Positions 33,755 through 45,440 are shown, counted from the stretch's first letter. The stretch is 64,000 nucleotides of DNA from Bos javanicus (GCF_032452875.1 NC_083885.1:64595925-64659924), one strand, 5' to 3'. Notes: generated from the letters alone by a model not told the origin. Numbers and translations are program-made.

Positions 33755-34600
33755 CTTGTCTCTCTCTGACTACTCTGCTTGATGTGACTGATCATCTCTA
33801 GGTCCATCCATGTGCTACAAATGGCACCATTTCTTCTTTTAGTGGCAGAGTAGTATTCCGTTGTATATATGCACCACGCCCTCACCCATGCATCTGTCAG
33901 TGGGCACTTAGATGGCCTCCATGTCTTGGCTGTTAGAGTAGCGCCTCTGTGAACGTTGGGGTGCATGGATCTTTTCAAATTAGGGTTTTTGTCTTTTCCA
34001 GGTATACGCCCAGGGGTAGGATTGCTGGATCGAATGGTAGCTGTTTTTAGTTTTTTAAGGGATCGCCATACTGTTCTCAATCATGGCTGCACCAAATTAC
34101 ATTCCCACAAACAGTTTAGGAGGGTTCCTTTCTCTCCACAACCCCTCCAGCATTTATTGTTTGTGGACGTCTTGATTATGGCCATTCTGACCTGTGTCAG
34201 GTGGTACTGCGTTGTACTTTTGACTTGCATTTCTCTAATAATTAGTGTTACTGAATGTCTCTTCACGTGCCTGTTGGCCATATATATATCTCCTTTGGGG
34301 GAAATGTCTAGGTCTTCTGCGCATTTTTTGATTTGTTTGTTGTTGTTGTTTTTTGATGATTGAGTTGTAAGCTGTTTGTCTGCTTTGAAAAGTAAGCCCA
34401 TATCAGTTGCATCAGTTGCAGGTATCTTCTTCCATTCTGTAAGTTGTCTTTTTGTTCTGTTTATGGTTTCCTTTGCTGTGCAAAAGCTTTGAAGTTTGAT
34501 TAGGGCCTATTTGTTTATTTTTGCTTCTATTTCTTTCACCTCGGGAGACTGATCTAAGAAAATACTGCTACAGTTTATGTGCGTGACTGTTTTGCATTAA
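33755..34600 (-). mobile_element. L1 ORF2/3' end, antisense
   Basis: GTGTATATATGCACCACGCCC, GGTATACGCCCAGGGGTAGGATTGCTGGATC and TTCTCTAATAATTAGTG are complements of the L1 ORF2 end; broken minus-strand frames follow. Confidence 0.88.
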
Positions 34601-34945
34601 AATGAAAATCTGACTGCCTTCCTCTACCTGAAATCCTCAAAAAGAGTCCTACAGCTTTTTTTGCTGAAGCCCCGGCTCTTCACCAAGGCTTTAATGGAGT
34701 GGAGACTCCAGGTTCTTTTTGGAAGGTCCATGGGGTGGCATTTGGCTTAAAAATAGGTGAACGCAGGATGTGGCTGAATATGTCTGGAAGCTCCACTTGT
34801 ATCACTGTATGAATGACTACATCATATTACTATTCAAAAAACCAGTGTTCCTCAATATATACTTATGTTTTGGAGGGTGTGTGCATGCACCAATGTGCGC
34901 GTGTGAGGATAGACATAGTGAGGTGACAATCAATCAATCACACTG

Positions 34946-35395
34946 AAGCTTGGGCTTCCGTGGTGGCTCAGTGGTAGAGAACCCGCCTGCCAATGCAGGC
35001 GTCAGGAGTTCAGTCCCTGATCTGGGAAGCTCCCCCACACTGCAGTACACCAGGCTTCCCTGTCTTTCACTATCTCTTGGAGCTTGCTCAAATTCATTTC
35101 CCTTGAGTTGGTGATGCCCATCCAAGCATCTCATCCTCTGTTGTCCCCTTCTACTCCTGCTCTCAATCTTTCCCAGCATCAGAGCCTTTTCCAATGACTT
35201 GGTTCTTCGAATCAGGTAGTCAAAGTACTGGAGCTTCAATTTCAGCATCAGTGCTTCCAGTGAATATTCAGGGTTGATTTCCTTTAGGATTGACTGATTT
35301 TATCTCCCTGTAGTCCAAGGGACTCTCAAGAGTCTTCTCCAACACCACAGTTCAAAAGCATGAATTCTTTGGTGCTCAGCCCCCTTTATGAGCAA
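34946..35395. mobile_element. Bov-tA head (plus) joined to BovB 3' end (minus)
   Basis: The tRNA-Glu half of a Bov-tA in plus orientation (34946-35032) runs directly into an antisense BovB fragment (35033-35395, encoding broken polymerase C-terminus on the minus strand). The opposite orientations show two events or a rearrangement rather than one intact SINE. Confidence 0.8.
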
Positions 35396-35867
35396 TTCAG
35401 ATCATCCTCCTTTTCTTATGGAGCCGACAGTCTTGGGGACCACCACCATGCTGCAAGTGGAGTGTTGGAGAGTTCCCACAAGCTTTGGAAAAGACAGCCA
35501 GAGAAGCAGGCCGCCAACCAGCATCCGTTAGAAACCCGTTCAGCCGCTCCGCAGTGGCTTGCCTCAGCGAACGTGCTTTTGCAAGCCAAACAATCCATGT
35601 CAGCGCTCTACCCTGCAAACTCAGCCAGTGAAAGAGCCCATCAAGGGTGGACTCACTCTGGTAAACACGCCTCCGGGTGCCAGCCAGTCAGCAGGGATCT
35701 CACTTGAGAGACCACAGTCCTACAGATGGCATGAAGCTGTTGATGCCTCCAAAGGTCTGCCACCCTCCCAACGCCAAATCCTGCATGAGATCAGTCCACC
35801 CAGGACAGAGAGACTGCCTGACTAGCAGAGCTCTCCCTCCTTAGGGGAAAAAATAAATCTGGCACTG
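35396..35867. other. unassigned segment between BovB and L1
   Basis: About 470 bp has no resemblance to the surrounding repeats. It contains plus-strand open frames (35360-35707 and 35559-35825) without recognisable domains, and an AATAAA near its right end (about 35850). It could be unique DNA, a processed pseudogene piece or an unrecognised repeat. Confidence 0.4.
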
Positions 35868-36440
35868 TCCTTTTATTTATTTTTTTACCTTTTTGTTTTG
35901 TATTGGGTGTAGCTGCTTAACAATGTTGTGATAATTTCAAGTGGATAGCAAAGGGACTCAGCCATACATACATATGGACCCACTCTCCCCCAGACTCCCC
36001 CGCCATCCAGGCTGCCACATAACCCTGAGCAGAGTTCCGTGTGCTGTAGAGCAGGTCCTTGTTGCTTATCTATTTGAAATATAGCCATGTGTACATATCC
36101 ATCCCAAACTCCCTAACTGTCCCTTCCCCTTGCGACGGTAAGTTCATTCTCAAAGTCTGTGAGTCTCTTTCTGTTTTGTAATAAGTGTACTTGCACCCTT
36201 TCTTTTAGGCTCCACATGTAAGGGGTGTTGCATGGCGTTTCCCCTTCTCTGTCTGACCTCACTCAGTACGGCACTCTCTAGGTCCATGCGTGTTGTTGCA
36301 TTATTTCCTTCTTTTTAACGGCTGGGTAATATTCCACTGTATATATGTGCCGCATCTTCTTTATCTATCCTCTGTCAGTGGACATGTAGGTTGCTTCCAT
36401 GTCTCAGCTATTGTAAACAGTGCTGCAGTGAACATTGGGG
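35868..36440 (-). mobile_element. L1 3' end, antisense
   Basis: TTTGTATTGGGTGTAGCTGCTTAACAATG, CAGGTCCTTGTTGCTTATC, CGGCTGGGTAATATTCCACTG and GTAAACAGTGCTGCAGTGAACATTG are complements of the L1 tail. Confidence 0.88.
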
Positions 36441-36469
36441 AAGCGCTGTGCTTTTATTTGGGGTGTTAA

Positions 36470-36900
36470 GTCGTGTGAGTCTGCTAGTACCGCCGTAACA
36501 GGGCAGCACAGGCCAGGGGGGCTGAAACAAGAGCAGTGTGTTGTCTCACGACCCTGGAGACCAGAAATCTGGGATGAGGGTGTCGGGGGTGCAGGTCTCT
36601 CCCGCATCCCCTCTCCGTGGCGTCAGACGGCCGCCTCCTCCCAGTAACCTCGCACGGTCTTCACCGCGCGTGTCCAGACTCTGTCTTCTTATGAGGGTGC
36701 TGATGGTTGGATTAGGGCCCGCCCTAATGACTGCACCTTACTTTAACTATCTGCAGACTGAAAAGACTAAATCTAGACTATCTGAAGACTGAGAAGCCTA
36801 TTTCCAAGCTCAGGCACAATCTGAGCTTCTGGGGGGCCGCGAGGGATCAGGACTTCAGTGAATGAATTTAGAGGGCATAGAGTTCAGCTCATAACAGCGT
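36470..36900. repeat. ancient interspersed repeat, family unsure
   Basis: CTGCTAGTACCGCCGTAACAG, GGCTGAAACAAGAG and CTGGAGACCAGAAATCTGGGATGAGG resemble a widespread mammalian repeat also seen at about 58515-58870. I cannot name the family safely. Confidence 0.45.
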
Positions 36901-36967
36901 AGTAGTCTCTCTTGGCTATTTTTGTTTTGTATTATTTCTTTTTAAAGATTTTTTGATGTGGACCATT

Positions 36968-37160
36968 GGTCTTCCCTGGTGGCTCAGTGGTAAAGAATCT
37001 GCCTGCAGTGCAGGAGACGTTGAGTTCAATCCTTGGATCAGGAAGATTCCCTGAAGAGAGGAATGGCAACCCACTCCAGTATTCTGGGCTGGGAAATGCT
37101 GTGGGCAGAGGAGCCTGGGCGTTGCAACAGCCAGAAACAACCGAGAGACTCAACCACCAC
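36968..37160 (+). mobile_element. Bov-tA SINE
   Basis: CTTCCCTGGTGGCTCAGTGGTAAAGAATCTGC through GAGAGACTCAACCACC is a diverged full-length copy. Confidence 0.9.
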
Positions 37161-37161
37161 T

Positions 37162-37500
37162 GTTAAAATCTTTATTGAGTTTGTTACAGTTTTGCTTCTG
37201 TTTTATGTTTTGGTTTTTGGGGCCGTGAGTCATGTGGGATCTCAGTTTCCCACCCTGGGATCAAACTCTCACTCCCTGCATCGTAAGGTGAGGTCTTAAC
37301 CACTGGACTGCCAAGGAAGTCCCCGCACTGTGTGTGTGTGTGTGTGTTTTCTTTCTTTCTTTAAATATTTCTTTTGTACTAGGGTAGAGCCAGTCAACAA
37401 ACAGTGTTGTGATAGTCTCAGGTGAGCAGTGAAGGGGCTCAGCCACCCACGTCCACGTATCCGCTCTCCCACCGAGTCCCACGCCCATCCAGGCCTCCCC
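37162..37500 (-). mobile_element. CHR-type SINE, (GT)n and L1 tail, antisense
   Basis: A CHR-type SINE on the minus strand (37162-37325) is followed by a (GT)n run (37328-37348), CTTT repeats and an antisense L1 3' fragment (37360-37500, GAGCCAGTCAACAAACAGTG). Confidence 0.75.
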
Positions 37501-38055
37501 ATGTTTTGACAGAGGCAGTGCACAGCCACATGCTTGGGAACAGGTGGCTTCTGCCTTCCCAAGCTCTCTGTGCTCTCCCAGGCGTGTCTCTTTCTTCCGC
37601 TGGGACACACGAAGCCCTTCTTGGCCCTGGGTTTTGGACACAGGCCATGAGTTCTCCGAGTGCGCACAAGTTCTGTCCCTCCTGGAATGCCCCCTCCCCG
37701 CACCCCCACCCCTCCCACCCAGTCTGCCTCACTCAGGGAATCCAGAGTTCCACTCCACTGGAGATACTCGGCCACACTCCAGCCTCTGCCTCTGGGTGTT
37801 AATTAGCGCCGGGAAGCTGGGGTCATTTCTCGCCACACATCCCTGTGCTCCCAGTTGGAAAGGAACGACCCACGTGGCGAATCTCACAGGACTGGAATCA
37901 GCAAGCGCCCAGCACATCTCATGCATTTAGGGGCCCGGGTTGGGGTGAGTAGGGAGGCAGTAGAAAACTCTAGACTCCCAAAGTCTAGGGAGGCAGTAGA
38001 AAACTCGGTCATCAAGACGTGTAATGTTTTTCCTTTATTTTTTTTTTAAATATTT
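37501..38055. other. unique GC-rich stretch; no gene seen
   Basis: Overlapping open frames here (126, 128 and 159 codons) have no family resemblance. A local direct duplication GGGAGGCAGTAGAAAACTC occurs at about 37950 and 37987. Confidence 0.4.
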
Positions 38056-38059
38056 TTTA

Positions 38060-38232
38060 AAATGTGGACCATTCCTAAAGTCTTCATTGAATTTGAATTT
38101 GTTACAGTATTGCGTCTGTTTATGTTTTGGGGTTTTCGGGCCACGAGGCACGTGGGGGTCTTAGCTCCTCGACCAGGGATCGAACCCTCGCCCCCTGCAT
38201 TGGATGGCGAGCTCCTCACCTCATGACTGCCA
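38060..38232 (-). mobile_element. CHR-type SINE, antisense
   Basis: GTTTATGTTTTGGGGTTTTC, GACCAGGGATCGAACCCTCGCC mark an antisense tRNA-derived SINE of the same type as 37162. Confidence 0.75.
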
Positions 38233-38452
38233 GTGCATGCCTGCTAAGTCACTCCAGTCATGTCCCACTATTTGTGGCCCTGTGGACTGCAGCCGGCTCC
38301 TCTATCCGTGGGATCCTCCAGGCAGGAATACTGGAGTGGGTTGCCATGCCCTCCTCTGGGGCATCTTCCTGACCCAGACATCAAACCCATGTCTCTTACG
38401 TCTCCCGCACTGGCAGGCAGGTTCTTTACCACTGGCACCATGCAGAAGTCCT
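38233..38452 (-). mobile_element. Bov-tA SINE, antisense
   Basis: CTAAGTCACTCCAGTCATGTCCC through GGTTCTTTACCACTGGCACCATG is an antisense copy inserted at the end of the preceding SINE. Confidence 0.9.
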
Positions 38453-38475
38453 AAATGTGTAATATTTTTTAAAAG

Positions 38476-38744
38476 ATTGACTTGTGGCCGTGCTGTCTCC
38501 GCCGCGGTGCAGGCGTTCTCTGGCTGCAGCAAGCGGGGCTACTCTGCAGTCGCAGCGCTCAGCCTTCTCACTGCAGGGGCTCCTCTTGCTTCGGAGAACA
38601 GGCTCAAGGGTGCGCGGGCTGAGTGCTGTGGTGCACAGACTTGGTAGCCCTGAGGAATATGGGGTCTTCCCGGAGCAGGGATCGAACCTGTGACCCCTGC
38701 ATTGGCAGGTGGATTCTCAACCACTAGACCACCAGGAAAGCCCC
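38476..38744 (-). mobile_element. CHR-2-type SINE, antisense
   Basis: Minus-strand reading begins with GGCTTTCCTGGTGGTCTAG and has the long CHR-2 body (plus-strand GCTGCAGCAAGCGGGGCTACTC). The 147-codon frame over it is spurious. Confidence 0.8.
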
Positions 38745-39395
38745 CAAATATATAATATTTTAACAATACATTAAAAAAAAAATCACAATGAATGCAAAGC
38801 AGTCAGCGATGAAGGACTCCTGTTGGGATTTGCAGCATCTGAGGCCTGCTTTAGGGTAGCCGCAGGTGGTACAGCCAGCGGGGCCTGCTGGAGGGACCTG
38901 CTCCTGCCCATCTCCAATCTTTGGCCAAATCTGCCTCCAGGGCCCCCAGTCCTTTCTTAGGAGGGGAGCTGGGGGAGGAGAGGAGCAGAAACGCCTCTGA
39001 GCCTCTCCCAGGCTGGTTCCAGCCGGGCTGGCGACCCTTCCTTGGAAGGAGTTGACCTCTCATTCTCAGGGAGCAAGGCCTTGGCTAGTCATTAACCTGC
39101 AAAGTATCTGGGAGCCCAGGCCGCCCAGATCCTTCTCTTTGCGGGTGGAAGTGCCTCTCGCGGTCATGAGGCAGAAGCACGAGCCTCTCCCGTGGACAGT
39201 CTCCAGACAGCACAGGCCGCAGGGTCTGCGGGTCACACCCCCTCCATCTGCAGGCCTCCTCCCAGTCCCCTCCTTGGCTGCCCCACCCTCATCTTCCCCC
39301 TGGCTTACGCCCCTGGTCTCCTGAGGGCACCCCCACTCCTGTTCCTGCCCTCCCACCCTCCGGTCAATGCCCCACATAATTGAGATTTTACCATT
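38745..39395. other. unique sequence; no gene seen
   Basis: GC-rich, no repeat or exon recognised. The frames at 39052-39324 (+) and 39066-39377 (-) have no family resemblance. Confidence 0.35.
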
Positions 39396-39590
39396 CCTGG
39401 TACTTCCCCGGTGGCCCAGTGGTTAGGACTTTGCCTTCCGATGCAAGGGTGCAGGTCTCATCCCCAGTCAGGGAGTAAGATCCCACACGCCTCTTGGGCA
39501 AAAAAGCCAAAACATGAAACAGAAGCAATTTTGTAACAAATTCAATAAAGGTTTTAAAAATAGTCCACATTAAAAGAAAAAAAAAAAAGA
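39396..39590 (+). mobile_element. CHR-type SINE with A-rich tail
   Basis: CTTCCCCGGTGGCCCAGTGGTTAGGAC through AATAAAGGTTTTAAAAATAG and an A-rich end. Confidence 0.8.
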
Positions 39591-39969
39591 TATTACCATC
39601 CTTACATCAAACCAACTGGTGCCTCCTCATTGCTAGTAGGGGGAAAAAAATTTATGCTCCTATTTTAACTTTAGTTTTTTCAAGAGACAAAAATTAATAT
39701 ATGTACATACATATTTTATATATAATGCAGCATCACACCCTGTAGGGCATTTACTCACATACTTGCAGATATGTTTGCAACACTTCTTAAGTCTACAAAA
39801 CAGAACAAAGTGAACAAATATATTCAGCACTTATAAAACGTAATAAAAAATATAAAGTACTATTTTCCTTTCAACACTTCAAAAGATGTGTATATGCTCT
39901 TTGTTTTTTTAACAAGTAACATCACAAATGTAAACTCTGAAGCCCCTTTTTAAAAAAGGAATTAGGAGG

Positions 39970-40165
39970 ATTTCCCTGTTGGTCCAGCAGGTTACAATCT
40001 GCCTTGCAGTGCGAGGGACGCAGGTTCCATCCCTGCTCGGGACACTGAGATCCCTCATGCCACAGGGCTGCTGAGCCACATGTTGCAAGCCAGACCTGGC
40101 AAAGCTAAATAAGTAAACATGTAAAGTCATTAAAACTTACTAAAGTTATTAAAAACTAAATAAAT
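39970..40165 (+). mobile_element. CHR-2-type SINE
   Basis: GGATTTCCCTGTTGGTCCAGC, GGTTCCATCCCTGCTCGGG and a TAAATAAG-rich tail mark a diverged sense copy. Confidence 0.75.
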
Positions 40166-40347
40166 GGAGGCTTATAAACAGTGGAAGCTTCAGAATCTCC
40201 ACCATGGAGGGCCGAGGAGAACAATTCAGTTACCTGGAGTGGAGTGACAGGAGGCAGTTTGACTTTGCCTGAAGCTGCAGCTGCGTTTGTACAGTTTTCT
40301 AAACATAGTCACTATTTGTAAATATGTTACAATATAACTCATTGCAT

Positions 40348-41127
40348 GTTGTTGTTCAGTCCCTAAATTGTGTCTCACTCTGCAGCCCCATGGACTGCGG
40401 CACACCAGGCCTCCCTGTCCTTCCTCATCTCCTGGAGTTTGCTGAAACTCGTGTCCATTGAGTCAGTGATGCCATCCAACCATCTCATCCTCTGTCATCC
40501 CCTTCTCCTCCTGCCTTCAATCTTTCCCAGCATCAGGTTCTTTGCAAAGGAGTTAGTTCTTTGCATCAGGTGGCCAAAGTATTGGAGCTTCAGCTTCAGC
40601 ATCAGTCCTTACAATGAATATTCAGGACTGATTTCCTTTAGGATGGACTGGTTGGATCTCCTTGCAGTCCAAGGGACTCTCAGGAGCCTTCTCCAACACC
40701 ACAGTTCAAAAGCATCAATTCTTCGGTGCTCATTCTTCTTTATTGTCCAACTCTCACATCTGTACATGACTACTGGAAAAACCATAAGCTTTGACTACAT
40801 GGACCTTTGTCAGCAAAGTGATGTCTCTGCTTTTTAATACGCTGTCTAGATTTGTTATAGCTTTCCTTCGAAGGAGCAAGTGTCTTTTACTTTCATGGCT
40901 GCAGTCATCATCTGCAGTGATTTTGGAGCCCAAGAAAAGAAAACCTGTCACTGTTTCCACTGTTTCCCCATCTATTTGCCATGAAGTGATGGGACCGGAT
41001 GCCATGATCTTAGTTTTCTGAATGTTGAGTGTTAAGCAAGCTTTTTCACGCTCCTCTCTCGAGGCTCTTAGTCCCTCTTCGCTTTCTGCCATTAGAGTGG
41101 TGTCGTCCGAGTATCTGCGGTCTCTGG
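40348..41127 (-). mobile_element. BovB LINE 3' part, antisense (longest in window)
   Basis: This antisense BovB fragment covers the polymerase C-terminus and more upstream coding. The minus strand at 40754-41092 shows LNIQKTKIMASGPITSWQID and GSKITADDDCSHESKRH, typical of BovB. Frameshifts and stops make it non-functional. Confidence 0.93.
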
Positions 41128-41329
41128 AGTTGTAAATTCCTTGAGATGGAAAGTGCAGTGGTGGTTTGCAGGGCCTCAGAGAGGGAGGGTGGGGAGTTGG
41201 TGTTTAATGGGGACAGTTTCAGTTTTGCAAGATGAAAAGAGTTGTGGAGATGGATGATAGTGACAGTTATACCACATTATGAGCGTATTAAACACTGCTG
41301 ACCTGTACACTTAAAAATGGTTAAACTAG

Positions 41330-41450
41330 GGACCTCCCTGGTGGCCCAGGAGTTGAGAGTTCGTCTTCCACTACAGGTGGCCCAGGTTTGATCCCTGCTC
41401 AGGAAACTAAGATCCCACATGCCGTCGTATGTGGCCAAAAACAAAAATGT
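41330..41450 (+). mobile_element. CHR-type SINE
   Basis: GACCTCCCTGGTGGCCCAGGAGTTGAG through CCCACATGCCGTCGTATGTGGCC is in sense. Confidence 0.78.
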
Positions 41451-41469
41451 TAAGATGGTTAATTTAATG

Positions 41470-42185
41470 TTATGTGTATTTTAGCAGTTTTTTTTTTTTT
41501 TTTAAAGAAAAAACAAAGATGTCGGGTTGTTTCCAGTCATCTGAAGCCTTGACTAGTGGGGAGATCCACCTCTGGGACAGGGAATGGCCACCACAACCAG
41601 TAAAACCCAGTAATAGTGAAGGAAGAGTATGGCAGTGGGTTCTTTCCCGAAGCCTCCGCAGGGGAACCCAGCCCAGCCCCACCTTGACTTCAGCCTCGTG
41701 AGACCCGGTGGAGGCTGCCTGGACTTCTGACCTATACAACAACGGTCAGGTGATCTGTGGGCATCGTTTCCAGACTCCAAGTTTGTAGTAATTTGTTCCA
41801 GAGCGATGAACACTAACAGTTATTGTCAGAATGGACCGTGGAATTTAAATTAGATCAGGAGGAGCTGTGGTCAGGTGCTGTGAACTGAATGTGCCAATAA
41901 GTCACAGAATTGTATGGGGGGCGGGGGGGCGGGAAGACCTAAGGAGACCAGGGCCAGCGTTGAGAGCAGCAGCGATCTGATATGTGATTTCAGGCACGGT
42001 GTGGTTTCTGATGACAAACTCAGAGTAGGTAGGTAGACAGACAGACAGATAAGTATGCATAGAAAACAATAATGGAATAAATATCCCCAAACCTTAAGAG
42101 TCATTATCTCTATGTTGCCTGATGATGGATAATTTTTAAAATTAATCACATTCGATCTTTTTATTTTCATTTTTAAAATTTTGTC
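41470..42185. other. unique sequence; no gene seen
   Basis: A poly-T run lies at 41488-41502 and a short (GACA)n at about 42035-42050. No exon was recognised. Confidence 0.35.
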
Positions 42186-42189
42186 TAAA

Positions 42190-42960
42190 CTTTTAATTTT
42201 TTATTTTGTATTGGGGTATAGCTGATTAACAGAGTTTGATAGTCTCAGGTGAACAGCACAGGGACTCAGCCGTACATATACATGGATCCATTCTCTCCCA
42301 CGCCACCCACCACCTGTTCATTTTGTTTATTTTTGGCTGCACTGGGTCTTCCTTGCTGCGCACGGGCTTTCTCTAGTTGTGGTGCTGGGGGCTGCTCCCT
42401 GGTTGCAGTGCCAGGGCCTCTTATTGCAGCGGCTTCTGTTGTTGCAGAGCACAGGCTCTAGGCTCATGGGCTTCGGGAGTGGTGGCCTCCCGACGTAGTT
42501 GCTGTGCCACTAAGGGCCTTCCTGGACCAGAGATCAAACTCGTGTCCTCTGCATTGGAAGGCAAGTTCTTAACCAGGGAAGCCGTACAGAAGTTTTTTAA
42601 GTTAATTTTTATGGGAGTGTAGTTGTTTTAGGATGCTGTAAGGCAAAATGCATCAGCCATCCATATACGCATGTCCCCTCTTTTGTGGATGTCCTTCCCG
42701 TTCAGGTCGCACAGAGCGCTGGGTAGAGCTCCCTGTGCTGTGCGGCAGGTTCTCGTTGGTCACCTCTTCTGTGCACAGCGTCAGTAGTCGGTGTGTGTCA
42801 GCCCCGGCCCCCGACTCCTCCCACCCGTCTGTCCCCTTTGGTGTGCGTCCGTTTACGTCTGCGTGTCTGCTTCTGTTTTGCAAAGGGTTTTAACTTGGCT
42901 GTAGTCCTGCTTTGTCTCCTTTTGCCTTTGTTGCCTGTGGTTTTGGCATCCTGTCCATGA
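42190..42960 (-). mobile_element. antisense L1 interrupted by a CHR-2-type SINE
   Basis: L1 3' sequence (42190-42315, GTATTGGGGTATAGCTGATTAACAG) is followed by an antisense CHR-2 (42320-42588, TTGGCTGCACTGGGTCTTCC) and further antisense L1 tail (42592-about 42960, TCAGCCATCCATATACGCATG). Confidence 0.8.
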
Positions 42961-42964
42961 ACCC

Positions 42965-43165
42965 GTCCTCTCAGATGGTAAAGAATCCACCTGCAATGCA
43001 GCAGAGCCAGGTTCAGTCCCTGGGTTGGGAAGATCCCCTGGAGGAGGGCATGACAGTCCACTCCAGTATTCTTGCCTGGAGAGTTCCATGGACAGAGGAC
43101 CCTGGCGGGCTGCAGTCCTTGGGTCACAAAGAGTCGGACGTGGTGGAGCGACCCACACTTCCACT
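42965..43165 (+). mobile_element. Bov-tA SINE
   Basis: CTCAGATGGTAAAGAATCCACC through GAGTCGGACGTGGTGGAGCGAC is in sense. Confidence 0.9.
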
Positions 43166-43765
43166 CACTTTTCAGACCACAGTTGCCTCTCTCCATTCAC
43201 TTAAAGAATGATCTTGCCTTAGTCAGAGTCCCTACTCCTTCCTCCACCCCCGCCCCAGGGGGAAAGGAACACCTCTGCACAAACTCCCGAGACCCTCCAG
43301 GATTCGGCTCCCAAGACTCCCCAGGATTCGGCTCAGTGCCCGGGGCCAAGGCAGGTTGGGTCTTTGTTGGAGGCGTGCATGCTCCCTTGTTGATGTCAGT
43401 TAGAATGTCATTTATAGTTCACACCTGGCTGTCTCGGGTAGGGTCTCTGAATCCCTCCGGTGAGCACCACAGAGGGAGAGCGGGCCTTCTGGGGGCCCCT
43501 GCCCATCTCTGTCTTAATACGTGGCATCTAAAGGGGGCCCCAGAGGGCTCTGTGCCAGGGCTGGAACCCGGGAGCCTTCTTGCCCTCTGATATGCAGGGT
43601 GAGCCAGGTGAGACACTCCTGACCCAGCCGGCTCACTGCTCCCCTTCCCCAGTTTGCAGGAGGGCAGTGGAAGCTGAGGCTGTGTGCGGCGGGACGGCAG
43701 GGAGGCTGGGGGAAGCGCCTGCTCCAGCCTGATCCTTCTCATGGCCTGTGGTCAAATGCAGAGAG
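43166..43765. other. unique sequence; no gene seen
   Basis: A 23-bp local duplication containing CCAGGATTCGGCTC occurs at about 43296 and 43320. No exon was recognised. Confidence 0.4.
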
Positions 43766-43974
43766 TGAAAGTGTGAGTCACTCGGTCGTGTCCCACTCTA
43801 CAGCCCAATGGACTGTACCTGCCAGGCTCCTCTGTCTATGGGATTCTCCAGGCAAAGATACTGCAGCGGGTGGCCGTTCCTTCCTCCAGGGGATCTTTCC
43901 AACCCAGGGATCAAACCCGGGTCTCCTGCACTGGCAGGCGGATTCTTTACGTCTGAGCCACCAGGGAAGCCCCA
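43766..43974 (-). mobile_element. Bov-tA SINE, antisense
   Basis: GAGTCACTCGGTCGTGTCCC through GAGCCACCAGGGAAGCCCC is a complete antisense copy. Confidence 0.93.
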
Positions 43975-44204
43975 GTGGCCCGGGGGACAGACTTTACTGG
44001 GTCTTGGGCCCCAGAAGGGGACAGGAGCAGAGGCAGAGGCTGTAGCTTTCCTGGATGGGGAACACTGCACAGGGCTTGTGCTCACTCCTTCCTGAGTGAG
44101 GAAGCATTCCTAGGGTCAGGGGTCCTCCACTCCTGGACGTGGAAAGAGTGGCACTGTCTTTCCCTCCCTCACCAGGCTACACCTCCCAGACCCTCACTGG
44201 TATA

Positions 44205-44635
44205 GACATTCTGTCCTTTGGCTGAGTGATACTCCATTGTATATACACATTTGCAGAGCTGTGGGTAGGCCTAGAGACCGTTATACAGAGTGAAGTAAGT
44301 CAGAAAGAGAAAAATCACACATATATGTTGAATCTAGAAAAATGGCACAGAAGAACCTATTTGCTAAGCAGAAATAGAAACACAGAGGAAGCGAAGAAAT
44401 GTTCTGACACCAAGGGGGAAGCGGGGGTGGGATGAGCTGGGATTGACACGTGTGCACTATTGATACGTGTGTAAAATAGCTGATGAGAACCGACTGTAGA
44501 GCTCAGGGAACCCTACTCAGTGCTCTGCGGTGACCTGGGTGGGAAGGAAATCCAAGAGAGAGGGGAGATATGTGTACATACGGCTGGTTCACTCTGCTGT
44601 ACAGCAGAAACTAACACAACATTGTAAAGCAACTT
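44205..44635 (+). mobile_element. L1 3' end, sense
   Basis: TACAGAGTGAAGTAAGTCAGAAAGAG and CTGTACAGCAGAAACTAACACAACATTGTAAAGC are the L1 ORF2 end and 3' UTR. Confidence 0.87.
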
Positions 44636-45312
44636 GTTGTTCAGTTGATAAATCATCTCCGACTCCGTGGACCCCCATGGACTGCAGCACACCAGGCCTC
44701 CCTGTCCATCACCAACTCCCGGAGCTTGCTCAAACTCAGGTCCATCAAGTCAGTGATGCCATCCAACCATCTCATCCTCTGCCGCCCCTTCCTCCTCCTG
44801 CCCTCGATCTTTCTGAGCGCCAGAGTCTTTTCCAGTGAGTCAGCTCTTCGCATCAGGTGGCCAAAGTATTGGAGCTTCAGCTTGAGCATCAGTCCTTCCA
44901 CTGAATGTTCATGACTGATTCCCTTTAGAGTTGACTGGCTTGATCTCCTTGCAGCCCAAGGGACTCTGAAGAGTCTCCTCCAGCAGCACACTTCGTAAGC
45001 ACCTTTGTTGGCAAAGTGGTGTCTAGGTTTATCAAAGCTTCTCTTCCAAGGAACAAGCATTTTTTAATGTCATGGCTGCAGTCCCCATCTGCAGTGATTT
45101 TGGAGCCCAAGAAAAGAAAACCTGTCACTGCTTCCGCTTTTCCCCCATCCTATTTGCCATGAAGTGATGCCATGAGCTTAGTTTTCTGAATGTTGAGTTT
45201 TAAGCCAGCTTTTCCACTCTCCTCTTTCACCCTCATCCAGAGAGTCTTTAGTTCCTCTTTACTTTGTGCCATTAGAGGGGTATCATCTGCATATCTGAGG
45301 TTCTTGATGTCT
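44636..45312 (-). mobile_element. BovB LINE 3' part, antisense, between two L1 tails
   Basis: Antisense BovB covering the polymerase C-terminus (minus-strand CCWRRLFRVPWAARRSSQ and, further upstream, LRYADDTPLMAQSKEELKTL). It lies between L1 3' ends at 44205-44635 and 45313-45440. Confidence 0.92.
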
Positions 45313-45440
45313 CTGTGGTGACCTAAATGGGAAGGAAATCCAAAAAAGAGTGGATACAAGTATACGTATAACTGATTCACTTTGCTGCGCAGCAGAAACT
45401 AACACAACATAGTAAAGCAACTATAAAAACTTGTTTAAAA
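45313..45440 (+). mobile_element. L1 3' tail, sense
   Basis: GGTGACCTAAATGGGAAGGAAATCC through AACACAACATAGTAAAGCAAC repeats the tail seen at 44530-44635 with differences. Confidence 0.82.

Noticed and set aside
40754..41092. Reverse-transcriptase-like coding regions (also 33329-33619, 44653-45060, 47043-47369, 51259-51760) as genes
   Set aside because: All are truncated, frameshifted 3' pieces of BovB LINEs without an intact polymerase.
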